Notes: generated from the sequence alone by a model not told the origin. 64,000 nucleotides of DNA from JABDIP01 sp965250245 (GCA_965250245.1 OZ252296.1:2976001-3040000); one strand, 5' to 3'. Positions 16,388 through 25,269 are shown, counted from the stretch's first letter. Translations and numbers: made by a program.

Positions 16388-18310
16388 TCACTCGAACGCC
16401 AGCCGCACCTTTTCCGCGCCGTCCGGGATCTCCAGCACCGGCCCCTCGTCGCCCTGATCGCCGTCATCGACCGCCTGGTCGCGATAGACCATGCGCAGGA
16501 CCAGAGGCACATGGTCGGAGGCGGAATCGGCGAAGTCCGACACCGAGCGGTCGAGCCGCACGATGGCCGCGTCGTCGCTCTGGATGGTGCCCAGCGGCAC
16601 GTCGTCGCTGACGATGATGTGGTCGATCAGCGAGCGGTGGCGCCGGCCGATATAAGAGATGCCGCCGTCCAGGGCATCGTCGGTGGTCAGCGCGAACAGG
16701 TCCGGGGCATCGCGCAGGGGTGCCAGCACATCGGTGGTCATCAGCTCGTTGTAGTCGCCGCCGATGATCACCGGCAGTTCCAGCCGCTCGCGGATGTCGG
16801 CGACGATCTCGGCCAGCTTTTCCGCCGCCAGGGCCCTGCGTTCGCGGCTCGGCGGGTCGCTGACATAGGCCTTCAGGTGCAACACCACCATGACGAACTC
16901 CACCGGGTCGTCCTCCACGCGCTCCTGTACCAGGCAGCGGGCGAACAGCGGCTCACGCGGAAAGGCGGTCTTGCCGCTGGGCGTCCTGGCGTCGAGCTTG
17001 TCGGCGTGGCGGCTGTAGATGTCGTCCATCTTCTCGGCCACGGTGGTGTCGCGGTCGTACAGCACCGCGATGTCCTGGCGGCCCGGCGTGTTGTGGTAGA
17101 CGAACCCGTAGGAATCGCCGGACCGCTCCAGCGTGTCGACCAGCCGGTCCAGCGCGCCGCTCTCCACCTCCGTCAGGCCGAACGCGTCCAGCGACAGGCG
17201 CGACACCACGTCGGCGATGGTCGCCACCCGGCGATTGTTGATGCGGTCGTTGAAGTGCTCGATGTTCCAGAAGCCGATATCGGCGTATTGCGAGCTGCCG
17301 GAGAAGCTGTCGACCGAGACCTCGTAGGAGCCGCCCTGGTCGAAGAAGCCGAGGAAGGGCGAGCTGTCGGTGACCGCCTCCAGGATCGTCTCGATGCCGC
17401 GGTCACCGGCCGACTCGCCGCGGCTCAGCCCCTGCAGGTAGCGGATGATGGCCGGCAGCGCGATGCCCTCATTGGTGGCGCGGTCGCTGCGCCCCTCCTT
17501 CCAGCCGGCATGGTGCAGGGCGACCAGTTGCCAGTCCTCGTTGAAGACCGGCGAGCCCGACGAGCCGCCTTCGGTGTCGGCGCGATACCAGACCACGCGG
17601 TCGCGGACACGCACGACGTCGTTGTTGCGCAGCACCACCTCCTTCGGCCGGCCGGCCGGGTGCTGGATGATGTAGACCCGGTCCTTGCGGGTGATCAGCG
17701 CGGAATTCTGCAGCAGCGGCACCGGCGTTATGCCCTCGACCTGGCGCTGGTTGCAGGCGACGATGGTGAAATCCAGCGCCTCATTGGTGATGAAAAACCG
17801 CTCCGGCTCCAGCGCGACGCGGAACGACTCGTCGCCCGCCTGGAAATCGAAGATCGCCTGGCTGTCCGCCGCCCATTGCGGCGTCTCCAGGACATGGTTG
17901 TTGGTCATGATGAAGCCGGGCGCGATCAGGAAGCCGGTGCCCGTGTAGCGCTTACCCTCCGGCGTCAGGACCCGCATGCGGCAGACCGCCGGGACCAGGT
18001 CGGCGCCGTCCTGAAGGAAGCGGGCCGGCAGGAAGTCGGCCTCCTCATGCACCTTCTCGTAATACTGCTCGATGGAGTCTTCCTGATCCTTGCGGCGCCG
18101 GGTCTCCGGGTCACCGACCTCGCCCCGCACCGCCGGCGCCGCCTCTGCCGCGGCCTCCTTCGTGTCTTCCGCCACGCCCTCGAAGTCGCGCAGCTTGTGG
18201 GCCAGGGTCCGGGCCCGGCGGGCGACCACCCGCGCGAAGGTCAGATCGTCCAGATCCTCAGACGGAACCGCGCGGCCGCGGCCGATATAGTCTCGATCGG
18301 ATTTCGCCAT
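16388..18310 (-). CDS. trypsin-like protease fused to an endonuclease/exonuclease/phosphatase domain
   Basis: A 640-residue two-domain protein. After a charged N-terminal region (1-100), residues about 105-300 form a trypsin-like serine protease with His139 (MTNNHVL), Asp180 (LDFTIV) and Ser251 (GGSSGSP), the full triad. Residues about 340-620 are an EEP-type metal hydrolase with GFWNIEHF, then GGDYNEL and finally SASDHVPLVL, the Asn/Glu, Asp/Asn and Asp-His catalytic motifs. No signal peptide or membrane segment is visible, so it is likely cytoplasmic. Start at 18310 has gggaggatgag upstream. The family combination is unusual; it could be a conflict-system effector or a stress nuclease, and function is not known. 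Confidence 0.85.
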   Translation of the reverse strand: MAKSDRDYIGRGRAVPSEDLDDLTFARVVARRARTLAHKLRDFEGVAEDTKEAAAEAAPAVRGEVGDPETRRRKDQEDSIEQYYEKVHEEADFLPARFLQDGADLVPAVCRMRVLTPEGKRYTGTGFLIAPGFIMTNNHVLETPQWAADSQAIFDFQAGDESFRVALEPERFFITNEALDFTIVACNQRQVEGITPVPLLQNSALITRKDRVYIIQHPAGRPKEVVLRNNDVVRVRDRVVWYRADTEGGSSGSPVFNEDWQLVALHHAGWKEGRSDRATNEGIALPAIIRYLQGLSRGESAGDRGIETILEAVTDSSPFLGFFDQGGSYEVSVDSFSGSSQYADIGFWNIEHFNDRINNRRVATIADVVSRLSLDAFGLTEVESGALDRLVDTLERSGDSYGFVYHNTPGRQDIAVLYDRDTTVAEKMDDIYSRHADKLDARTPSGKTAFPREPLFARCLVQERVEDDPVEFVMVVLHLKAYVSDPPSRERRALAAEKLAEIVADIRERLELPVIIGGDYNELMTTDVLAPLRDAPDLFALTTDDALDGGISYIGRRHRSLIDHIIVSDDVPLGTIQSDDAAIVRLDRSVSDFADSASDHVPLVLRMVYRDQAVDDGDQGDEGPVLEIPDGAEKVRLAFE

Positions 18311-18356
18311 CTCATCCTCCCGGCGGCTTGGGGCTCGGGAGGACGGTACCGCGCGG

Positions 18357-19628
18357 TTACCGCTGGAACGTCACAGGGTGGGGATCGCCTTTGAGGTCGA
18401 GGTGGGCGACGACCGGTTCGGTGCGGCTGATGACCCGGCCGCGGCGGATGACGAAAAGCCGCGCCGGTTTCAGGCGTATGGCCTCGACCGGGTCTGCGGC
18501 CTGCAGGATCACCAGATCGGCATGGCAGCCCGTTTCCAGACCATAATCCTGCAACTCCAGGACGTTGGCGGCATTTGTTGTGACGGCATCGAACAGGGAT
18601 CGCATCTCCGCGCGCCCGGTCATATGACCGACATGGACCGCCATATGGGCGACCTCCAGCATGTCGTGGCTGCCCAGCGCATACCAGGGGTCCATCACGC
18701 AGTCATGGCCACAGGCCACGGTGACGCCGGCGGCCATCAGCTCCTTGATCCGGGTCATGCCGCGGCGCTTGGGATAGGTGTCGTGGCGGCCCTGCAGGGT
18801 AATGTTGATCAGCGGGTTGGCGATCGCCGCGACGCCGGCCTCGGCGATCAGCGGGATCAGCTTGCTGACATAGTAGTTGTCCATGGAATGCATGGAGGTC
18901 AGATGCGAGCCGGCGACACGGCGCTGCAGGCCCAGCCGCACCGTCTCCGCCGCCAGGGTCTCGATGTGCCGCGACATGGGGTCGTCGCTCTCGTCGCAAT
19001 GCATGTCGACCGGCAGGCCGCGCTCGGCAGCAATCTCGCAGAGTGCCGTCACCGACCGGGCGCCATCGGCCATGGTGCGCTCGAAATGCGGGATGCCGCC
19101 GACCACGTCGACGCCAATGTCCAGGGCCCGCAGCAGGTTCTCCCGGCCCTTGGGCAGCCGGTAGAACCCGTCCTGCGGAAATGCGACGAGCTGCAGGTCG
19201 ATCCAGGGCGCGATCTCGCGCTTCACCTCCAGCAGCGCCTCGACCGCCAGCAAGCGATCGTCGCCGGTGTCGACATGGCTGCGGATGGCCAGCGTGCCCT
19301 TGGCGATCGACCATTTGGCCAGCGCCAGGGCGCGTTCCTTTAGCGCCTCCACGGTCAGGTCCGGCTTCAGCTCGCCCCACAGCGCAATGCCTTCCAACAG
19401 CGTGCCGCTCTCGTTCATGCGCGGCAGGCCGAGGCTGAGCGTCGCGTCCATGTGGAAATGCGAATCGACGAAGGGCGGCGTGACCAGGCAGCTGGCCGCG
19501 TCGATGGTCTCGGCGGCCTCGGCCTGCAATCGCTCGCCGACATCGACGATACGGCCATCCTTGACGCCGATGGACACGCCCGTGCGGCCGTCCGGCAAGG
19601 TGCCGTCGCGGATCAGGAGATCGAGCAT
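18357..19628 (-). CDS. cytosine deaminase-like amidohydrolase
   Basis: A 423-residue metal-dependent amidohydrolase. PFVDSHFHMDATLSLG has the H-x-H metal pair, PVDMHCDESDDPMSRH the third His region, GSHLTSMHSMD another ligand region, and ACGHDCVMDPWYALG the catalytic Asp, which together match the CodA cytosine deaminase family. Members deaminate cytosine or related N-heterocycles; the exact substrate is not fixed. The ATG at 19628 is used; a GTG at 19634 sits closer to ggag and may be the real start. No partner permease is adjacent. Confidence 0.88.
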   Translation of the reverse strand: MLDLLIRDGTLPDGRTGVSIGVKDGRIVDVGERLQAEAAETIDAASCLVTPPFVDSHFHMDATLSLGLPRMNESGTLLEGIALWGELKPDLTVEALKERALALAKWSIAKGTLAIRSHVDTGDDRLLAVEALLEVKREIAPWIDLQLVAFPQDGFYRLPKGRENLLRALDIGVDVVGGIPHFERTMADGARSVTALCEIAAERGLPVDMHCDESDDPMSRHIETLAAETVRLGLQRRVAGSHLTSMHSMDNYYVSKLIPLIAEAGVAAIANPLINITLQGRHDTYPKRRGMTRIKELMAAGVTVACGHDCVMDPWYALGSHDMLEVAHMAVHVGHMTGRAEMRSLFDAVTTNAANVLELQDYGLETGCHADLVILQAADPVEAIRLKPARLFVIRRGRVISRTEPVVAHLDLKGDPHPVTFQR

Positions 19629-19738
19629 GCGCACAGGGCTCCGACTGACTGGCGGCAGGCGCCGCTTGGTCAGAGCCTAGGGTCGACCGGTTCGGAATCC
19701 AAGGCGAGGACGCCGAACACGCATTCGTGGGTGCGCTG

Positions 19739-19857
19739 CCCTCACCCGGGCTGCCGAAGGCAGCCCACCCTCTCCCCAGAGGGAGAGGGTTTGGGACCGG
19801 CGCTGATACCCTCTCCCCCTGGGAGAGGGTGGCGAGCGGACGCGAGCCGGGTGAGGG
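19739..19857. repeat. intergenic palindromic repeat, family A copy 4
   Basis: About 119 bp with CCCTCACCCGG and CCGGGTGAGGG ends and two CCCTCTCCCC/GGGAGAGGG palindromes inside. It lies between the start of the amidohydrolase gene and the end of the MBL-fold gene, both on the minus strand, so family A is not limited to convergent gaps. Confidence 0.85.
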
Positions 19858-19871
19858 CTTGGGGCGCAGCC

Positions 19872-20852
19872 TTACAGGTTGAGCTGATAGCTCGCCGGGA
19901 CGTAGCGGTAGCCCTGGCCCATCCGCTCCACATAGCCCACCGCCGGGAAGGGCATGTGGTAGCTGGTGAAGGGGATGCGGTCGGTGGCCAGCATGTCGAG
20001 CACGGTCCGGCGGGTTGCCGCGGCGCCGTCCTTGTCCATGTCGAAGCGGACATGCCAGTCGGGGCGCTGCATCGAGACCACGTAGTGGTTGCAGAAATCG
20101 CCGCCCAGCAGGATGCGGCGGCCGTCGCTCTCGATGTGGAAGGCCATGTGCCCGGGCGTATGGCCGAAGGCGGCAACGCCGCGGATGCCGGCAACCACCT
20201 CGCCCTCGTCACCGATGAACGACATCTTGTCGGCCAGCGGCGTGACGTTGGAGGCGGTCAGGGTCGCGACGCCCTCGGTCGGCCCGCTCATGCGATCGGG
20301 ATGGGACCAGAAGTCGTATTCCGGCTGCGCCGTCACGTAGCGGGCGTTGGGGAACAGCGGCTGCCCCTCCTCCATCAGCCCGCCGATATGGTCGGGATGG
20401 AAATGGGTCAGCACCACCACGTCGACCTGATCCGGCTGATAGCCCACGCGCCCCAGGGCGGCGGCCAGGTTGCCGGCATTGGGGCGGCGCCGGGCGCCGT
20501 TTCCGGCGTCGAACATGACCAGTTCCGCGCCGGTGTTCACGATCACCGGGGTGAAGCCAATCTCCATGCGGTCCGACGGCAGGAAATTGGCCTCGGCCAA
20601 TTCAGCGACATCCTCCGCGCTGACGTTCTGGCCGAAGATCGGGTGCGGGCCGTCGAACTGCACCGCGCCGTCGGAGATCGTCGTGACCTCGAACTGGCCA
20701 AGCTTGAAACGGTAGTGCTCCGGCGTCGAGGGGCCGGCCATCGGCGCCGCCGCTCGGGCCGGGGTGACAGTGCCCGCGACCATGGGCAATGCCAGCGCGC
20801 CGGCGCCCGCCGCCAGCACGCCGCGCCTGGAAACAGAGTCAGCCTTGTGCAT
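19872..20852 (-). CDS. Tat-exported metallo-beta-lactamase-fold hydrolase
   Basis: A 326-residue protein with a Tat signal (SRRGVLAAGAGALALPMVAG, ending near ARAA) and the MBL-fold metal motifs THFHPDH, GHTPGH and LLGGDF. The two-metal site should hydrolyse a lactone, ester or similar bond in the periplasm, after folding in the cytoplasm. Substrate is not identifiable; the family includes quorum-quenching lactonases and many uncharacterised members. The start at 20852 has gggaggttgatcg upstream. It is divergent from the PagL-like gene. Confidence 0.88.
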   Translation of the reverse strand: MHKADSVSRRGVLAAGAGALALPMVAGTVTPARAAAPMAGPSTPEHYRFKLGQFEVTTISDGAVQFDGPHPIFGQNVSAEDVAELAEANFLPSDRMEIGFTPVIVNTGAELVMFDAGNGARRRPNAGNLAAALGRVGYQPDQVDVVVLTHFHPDHIGGLMEEGQPLFPNARYVTAQPEYDFWSHPDRMSGPTEGVATLTASNVTPLADKMSFIGDEGEVVAGIRGVAAFGHTPGHMAFHIESDGRRILLGGDFCNHYVVSMQRPDWHVRFDMDKDGAAATRRTVLDMLATDRIPFTSYHMPFPAVGYVERMGQGYRYVPASYQLNL

Positions 20853-21060
20853 CGATCAACCTCCCAGTTCGGATCCGATGAATGGACGACCCGGGCGGGC
20901 CGTCGTTTATTCCCAGCAATATGGAATTGTCGCCGGTTTCGGCGAGACGGCCACGACACATTCGCGTGACCCGCCGGACATGGTGGCCGGCCGGACAGTC
21001 CGATACACTCGGTCCCGGGCACGCGCCGCCGGACTGCGGAGCGTCTGGCGGAGGAACGCG

Positions 21061-21585
21061 ATGACAAACTGGCATGTAGCCATGATCGGCGTGTGTCTGG
21101 CGGTCGGGGCCGCCGGGCCGGCCGCGGCGCAATCGCACGACGCGCTGTCGATCGGTGTCGGGGCCTTCAACGTCGAGGAGCCGGACCGGTCGGCCGAGAT
21201 CCGGCTGGAGTACCATCCGGGCCTGCGGGTGCTGCAAGACAGCCTGTGGGACGGTTTCGACGGATTCGCGCCGGTCATCGGCCTGATGGCCAACAGCGAT
21301 GGCGGCGTCTTCGGCTATGGCGGGGTCCAGACCGATGTTGTCCTGGCGGAGCGCTGGATCGCCAATGGCGCCATCGGCATCGGCGGCTATGCCCGGGGCA
21401 GCGGTCCCGACCTCGGCGGCGTGTTCGAGTTCCACCTGAGCGCGACGCTTGCCTATGAGGTGGCCGACGGGCATCGGCTCGGCCTGGGCTGGGCCCACAT
21501 CTCCAATGCGACCATCCACGAGGCCAACCCGGCCGCGAATTCGGTGCTGCTGACCTATCGCGCCCGTCTCGACACCCTGTTCTAG
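21061..21585 (+). CDS. PagL-like lipid A 3-O-deacylase (acyloxyacyl hydrolase family)
   Basis: A 174-residue protein with a signal peptide (about 1-23, ending PAAAQ) and a beta-barrel-like body ending in aromatic Phe, typical of outer-membrane proteins. LGWAHISNATIHEANPAANS matches the PagL active-site region, where His and Ser of H-x-S plus a downstream Glu form the triad. PagL removes the 3-O-acyl chain from lipid A at the outer leaflet. Only 8 bp separate it from the TauE-type gene downstream, so they may be co-transcribed. Confidence 0.8.
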   Translation: MTNWHVAMIGVCLAVGAAGPAAAQSHDALSIGVGAFNVEEPDRSAEIRLEYHPGLRVLQDSLWDGFDGFAPVIGLMANSDGGVFGYGGVQTDVVLAERWIANGAIGIGGYARGSGPDLGGVFEFHLSATLAYEVADGHRLGLGWAHISNATIHEANPAANSVLLTYRARLDTLF

Positions 21586-21593
21586 GCGCCGAC

Positions 21594-22352
21594 TTGCCCG
21601 ACCTCCCCGACTACACCGCGCTGCAATACGCCATCCTGGCGGCGGCCTTCGTCGTCGGCGGGGTGGTCAAGGGCACCATCGGGTTCGGACTGCCGCTGAT
21701 CACCATCGCGCTGATGGCCAATGTGGTGCCGCCCAAGGAGGCGATCGGCATCAGCGTGCTGCCGACCCTGGCCTCCAACCTTCTGCTGATGCTGGAGGCG
21801 AAGCAGCCGCGCGCGGTGGTCCGGCGGCACGCGACGGTTCTCGCGCTGTTGCCGGTGGGGGTCGCGGCCGGCGCCCTGCTGGTCCGGGCGGTGGACGGAC
21901 GGACCCTGCTGACCGGCCTGGGGATCGTGGTGATCGCCTTCGCGGCGCTGGACGTATCAAAGCTCAAGATCACCATCCCGGCGGCCTATGAGCGGCTGTC
22001 CGGCGCGGTCGCCGGGTTTCTCGGCGGGCTGTTCGGCGGGGCGAGCGGCGTCTTCGCGCCGCCCATGGTGCTGCATCTGCTCGGCGTCGGGCTGGACCGC
22101 AGCGCCTATATCGGCGCCGTCGGGATTCTGTGGACAACGGCGGCCGCCCTGATGACCATCGCGTTCGGCGCGGTGGCGCTCTTGACGCCGCCTCTGGCGG
22201 TGGTGGCGGCGGTGCTGATCGTGCCGATGGCGGCGGGCATGTGGCTCGGGCGGATGGTGCGGCTGCGGCTCAATGCCGTCTGGTTCCGGCGTGCGATCGC
22301 CGTCGGGCTGTTCGCCGCCGGATTGCGGCTGATCGCCGCCGGTCTTGGCTGA
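21594..22352 (+). CDS. TSUP/TauE-SafE family membrane permease
   Basis: A 252-residue protein with about eight hydrophobic segments and the TSUP pattern VVGGVVKGTIGFGLPLI near the N-terminus and GAVAGFLGGLFGGASGVFAPP in the second half. Family members export or import sulfonates, sulfite or other organic anions. The start is taken as TTG at 21594, which places the first membrane helix correctly; no better ATG exists near it. It lies 8 bp after the PagL-like gene and 26 bp before a MAPEG gene. Confidence 0.82.
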   Translation: MPDLPDYTALQYAILAAAFVVGGVVKGTIGFGLPLITIALMANVVPPKEAIGISVLPTLASNLLLMLEAKQPRAVVRRHATVLALLPVGVAAGALLVRAVDGRTLLTGLGIVVIAFAALDVSKLKITIPAAYERLSGAVAGFLGGLFGGASGVFAPPMVLHLLGVGLDRSAYIGAVGILWTTAAALMTIAFGAVALLTPPLAVVAAVLIVPMAAGMWLGRMVRLRLNAVWFRRAIAVGLFAAGLRLIAAGLG

Positions 22353-22378
22353 GCTTCGGAACAGGAAGGACATCGCCC

Positions 22379-22789
22379 ATGCTGCTCCCCGTCACGACGA
22401 TCCTGGTCAGCCTGCTGGGGCTGTTGTTCTTTCGGTTGAGCCTGCGGGTCATCGAATTGCGGCGGACGAACAAGGTCTCGCTGGGCGATGGCGGCCATGA
22501 GGACCTGCAACGCGCGATCCGCGGCCAGGCCAATTGCGCCGAATACGCGCCGATCGCAGCCCTGCTGGTCCTGGTGGGGGAAATCCAGGCCTCCGGCCCG
22601 ATCACGCTTGGGCTCGTGGCGCTGTTGGCGGCCGGTTTCCTGCTGGGTCGGGTCCTGCACGGCTATGCCTTCGCCGCGACCGCCGGCAACCACACCCTGC
22701 GGGTTCGCGGCATGCAGCTGACGCTGATGACGATCGTGCTGCTGGCGGGGCTCAACCTCGTCCTGCTGGTCGTCCGCCTGATCGGCTAG
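22379..22789 (+). CDS. MAPEG family membrane protein
   Basis: A 136-residue protein with four membrane segments and the MAPEG signature AIRGQANCAEYAPIAALL. Bacterial members resemble microsomal glutathione S-transferases and may conjugate glutathione to lipophilic electrophiles in the membrane, although many lack proof of activity. ATG at 22379 has aggaagg upstream. It is the third gene in a run of membrane or envelope genes. Confidence 0.85.
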   Translation: MLLPVTTILVSLLGLLFFRLSLRVIELRRTNKVSLGDGGHEDLQRAIRGQANCAEYAPIAALLVLVGEIQASGPITLGLVALLAAGFLLGRVLHGYAFAATAGNHTLRVRGMQLTLMTIVLLAGLNLVLLVVRLIG

Positions 22790-22902
22790 GCCGTCACGCC
22801 GTCGTCACGGCGCCATCTCGGCTTGTGACGCGGCGCCCAGAATGCCGGGGCAGACTGGCGCCAATTCCCAGGGGGCTGCCGCCCCGCTTTGGAGACCGGT
22901 CG

Positions 22903-23529
22903 ATGCCCGAACCCACCATGTTGGCCAACCGCTGCATGATGCGGCCCACCTGGGCCCTGATGTCGCACGCCTACAACCAATATAAGCATCCGGGGTTCGG
23001 CGTGTGCTGGGCCGGGTCCGGTCTCGACGAGGACGACGAGGACGCGTTCGACCGGCGCGGCCGGCCCAGGAACATCCGCTACCGCAACCAGTGTGCGGTG
23101 CGCATGAGCGTCGCGCTGGAGCGCTGCGGCTTCAGCCTGAATGCGTTCGGCAGCCGCCTGGACGCGCGGTCGAACCGGGGTCGCGGCCGCAGGGTGCATC
23201 GCGGCCGCGGCAGCTGCCGGCTGGACGTGCCGCATGTGCTCGGCGCCGCCGAACTGGCCCGCTACCTGGACGCCATGTGGTCGGCGACCCAGGAGTTCCG
23301 CGGCCGCAGAGGGTCCCGCGACGCCTTCGCCACGCTATCGGGGCGTCGCGGCATCATCTATTTCAATGACTGCTTCCGGCGCCGCAATGGGTCCGCGGGC
23401 GACCACATCGACCTCTGGGACGGTTCGGAATACTGGAACCAGAAGCTCGGTATCAGCGCCGGCGGCGGCCTGGAGGCGAGCACGAACCTGTTCAACCGCT
23501 CCAACGCGGTGAAGTTCTTCGTGCTCTAG
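22903..23529 (+). CDS. Tae4-type T6SS amidase effector
   Basis: A 208-residue protein that matches the Tae4 family of NlpC/P60-like peptidoglycan amidases delivered by type VI secretion. NQCAVRMSVAL contains the catalytic Cys64 in the family pattern CA.RMS.AL, and GDHIDLWDG carries His168 and Asp170; GRRGIIYFND is the conserved strand between them. It would cut the gamma-D-Glu-mDAP bond in a rival's periplasm. There is no signal peptide, as expected for a T6SS cargo. An Arg/Gly-rich insert occupies about residues 88-106. No Tai4-like immunity gene is adjacent: the next gene is a carbonic anhydrase. The T6SS locus starts about 20 kb away. Confidence 0.85.
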   Translation: MPEPTMLANRCMMRPTWALMSHAYNQYKHPGFGVCWAGSGLDEDDEDAFDRRGRPRNIRYRNQCAVRMSVALERCGFSLNAFGSRLDARSNRGRGRRVHRGRGSCRLDVPHVLGAAELARYLDAMWSATQEFRGRRGSRDAFATLSGRRGIIYFNDCFRRRNGSAGDHIDLWDGSEYWNQKLGISAGGGLEASTNLFNRSNAVKFFVL

Positions 23530-23631
23530 GTCCGGGCCCGCGCCGCACGCGACGGACCGCGGCGCTTGCATTGCTGCCGCAATTCGGTGATCACGGTGGA
23601 CCATCGTTGCCATCGATGAGGCGCCAAGCCC

Positions 23632-24231
23632 ATGCATGAAGACCTGCTGCACCACAATGCCGTGTGGGCCAACGCGTGTACCGACTCCGACCCGGATTAT
23701 TTCAAGCGCCTGGCGGCGATCCAGCGGCCGGAATATCTGTGGATCGGCTGCGCCGACAGCCGGGTGCCGGCCAATGTCATCACCGGGCTGGCGCCGGGCG
23801 AGGTGTTCGTCCACCGCAACGTCGCCAACCTGCTCCATCCGGGCGATCTGAATGCCCTGTCGGTGCTGCAATACGCGGTCGAGGTGCTGAAGGTCCGATA
23901 CATCATCGTCTGCGGCCATTACGGCTGCGGCGGCGTGAAGGCCGCGACCGAAGGCCGGCAGCACGGGCTGATCGACTATTGGCTGGAGCCGATCCGCGAT
24001 ATCGCCCGGTCGAATGCCGAGGCGCTGGCGGTCCAGCCCGACGAGACGGCCCGGCACGACATGCTGTGCGAACTGAATGTCGCGGCCCAGGTCGAGCGGG
24101 TGGCGGATACGCCGATCGTGCGAAACGCCTGGGCGGCCGGCCAGGAGCTGATCATCAGCGGCTGGATCTACGGCCTCAACAACGGCCTGCTGCGCGACCT
24201 CGCCTGCACCCGCAGCGGCCCGCTGAAGTAG
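23632..24231 (+). CDS. beta-class carbonic anhydrase
   Basis: A 199-residue protein with the beta-CA zinc and active-site motifs WIGCADSRVPAN (Cys, Asp-Arg pair), FVHRNVANL and CGHYGCGGVKAA (His and Cys). It interconverts CO2 and bicarbonate in the cytoplasm. The ATG at 23632 is directly upstream of the conserved N-terminus. It follows the Tae4 gene by 102 bp and probably has its own promoter. Confidence 0.93.
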   Translation: MHEDLLHHNAVWANACTDSDPDYFKRLAAIQRPEYLWIGCADSRVPANVITGLAPGEVFVHRNVANLLHPGDLNALSVLQYAVEVLKVRYIIVCGHYGCGGVKAATEGRQHGLIDYWLEPIRDIARSNAEALAVQPDETARHDMLCELNVAAQVERVADTPIVRNAWAAGQELIISGWIYGLNNGLLRDLACTRSGPLK

Positions 24232-24393
24232 GTCCTCCCGGCAAGTCCAGCCGCCGACGGCATATTGGGCCAGGCACCGACGCCAAACCGGTCCGGGACA
24301 CTAGGCCGACGCACGACTGTCGGTGGGCGATCAACACCGGAAGACACAGAGAACAGCCGGACCGTCGGGCAGGCAATCTAGAGGATGCCGAAC

Positions 24394-25203
24394 ATGGTTC
24401 TCTCCAAGTCCGAAGAGCTCCTGTATGTGGAATTGGCTGCGCAGATCGCCGTGTACTTTCCGAAATCCAGCCTCGACGAGCTGGGTTGGGGGCAGGACCA
24501 GCCAAGGAAAGACCGCTTCGATATCAAGAACAGCGTTATTGACCATGGCTTCCTGAGCGATTTCGAGGCCGCGTGCGAAGTTCTGCATCGCTTGGGCGTC
24601 TTGCTGCCGCTCAAGGGTGACGGCTCGCTAATGGACGACGAGACGTCCTGGTCAGCGTGTTTTCAGATCAAGTTCGATCTGCCAGAACTTCGCGCCGTCC
24701 TAAGCAAGGACCTTCCGCCTTCAGCACCTCCGCTCTCGGAGGTGATCAAGGTCTTCCTGAGCCTCGTGACCGACTACGGCAACCAAGTCTCTACACGCCG
24801 CGCGCCGTTCCAGGTCGAGGCGGGGCTGCAGCCGGCGTTCGAGCTCCTGGCCAGATGCGAGTATGTCGAGCAGATCGGCGACGAGTTCGCATGGACGGAC
24901 AAGATTGCGGACACCATGCGTGCGATCTTTCGCTGGACCGACGATGGCATCCCTCGCAAGGATCTGTTCGAAGCGGAAATCGACGAGATGTGGCGGACAC
25001 TTCCGACGAGAATCCGCAAGATGTTCTTTTCGGGCGGACCCGTTGATGTGATCTCATTGTCCATCGTGATCTCAAAGTGCTGGTCGGGCGGCAAATGGCA
25101 GGAGGCCAACTGGGACGCAGGGCAGAAGGACATCCTCATGAGCGGCGACTCACTGCCACGGGCAAGGGGCCTTGAGAAAAGGTACCGGGGATCCAGCAGC
25201 TGA
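24394..25203 (+). CDS. hypothetical protein, compositionally distinct
   Basis: A protein of about 269 residues that I do not recognise. It is acidic and mostly helical by eye, with no signal peptide, membrane segment or known catalytic motif. Composition and codon use are less GC-biased than neighbours (more A/T third positions such as tct, gtt, aag), suggesting recent acquisition. An ATG at 24385 is also in frame, but gagg lies only a few bases before it, whereas it is 9-10 bases before 24394, so the latter is preferred. About 150 bp before it carry no gene. No partner gene is evident. Confidence 0.6.
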   Translation: MVLSKSEELLYVELAAQIAVYFPKSSLDELGWGQDQPRKDRFDIKNSVIDHGFLSDFEAACEVLHRLGVLLPLKGDGSLMDDETSWSACFQIKFDLPELRAVLSKDLPPSAPPLSEVIKVFLSLVTDYGNQVSTRRAPFQVEAGLQPAFELLARCEYVEQIGDEFAWTDKIADTMRAIFRWTDDGIPRKDLFEAEIDEMWRTLPTRIRKMFFSGGPVDVISLSIVISKCWSGGKWQEANWDAGQKDILMSGDSLPRARGLEKRYRGSSS

Positions 25204-25269
25204 CTCCGGCCTTCAGAGCCGATCCGGCGTGAGCACCGATCCCTATGGAGACCGAGTCCCGGATTGCTA

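Noticed and set aside
1613..19857. Insertion sequence or transposon origin of the family A repeats
   Set aside because: No transposase or target duplication is visible; the elements are about 120-175 bp palindromes only.
22800..22860. CRP-like site before the Tae4 gene from several GTCAC/GTGAC words
   Set aside because: The half-sites are not in the TGTGA-N6-TCA arrangement and no single palindrome of the hcp type is present.
23530..23631. Tai4-type immunity gene downstream of Tae4
   Set aside because: Only about 100 bp separate Tae4 from the carbonic anhydrase, with no signal-peptide-bearing frame.
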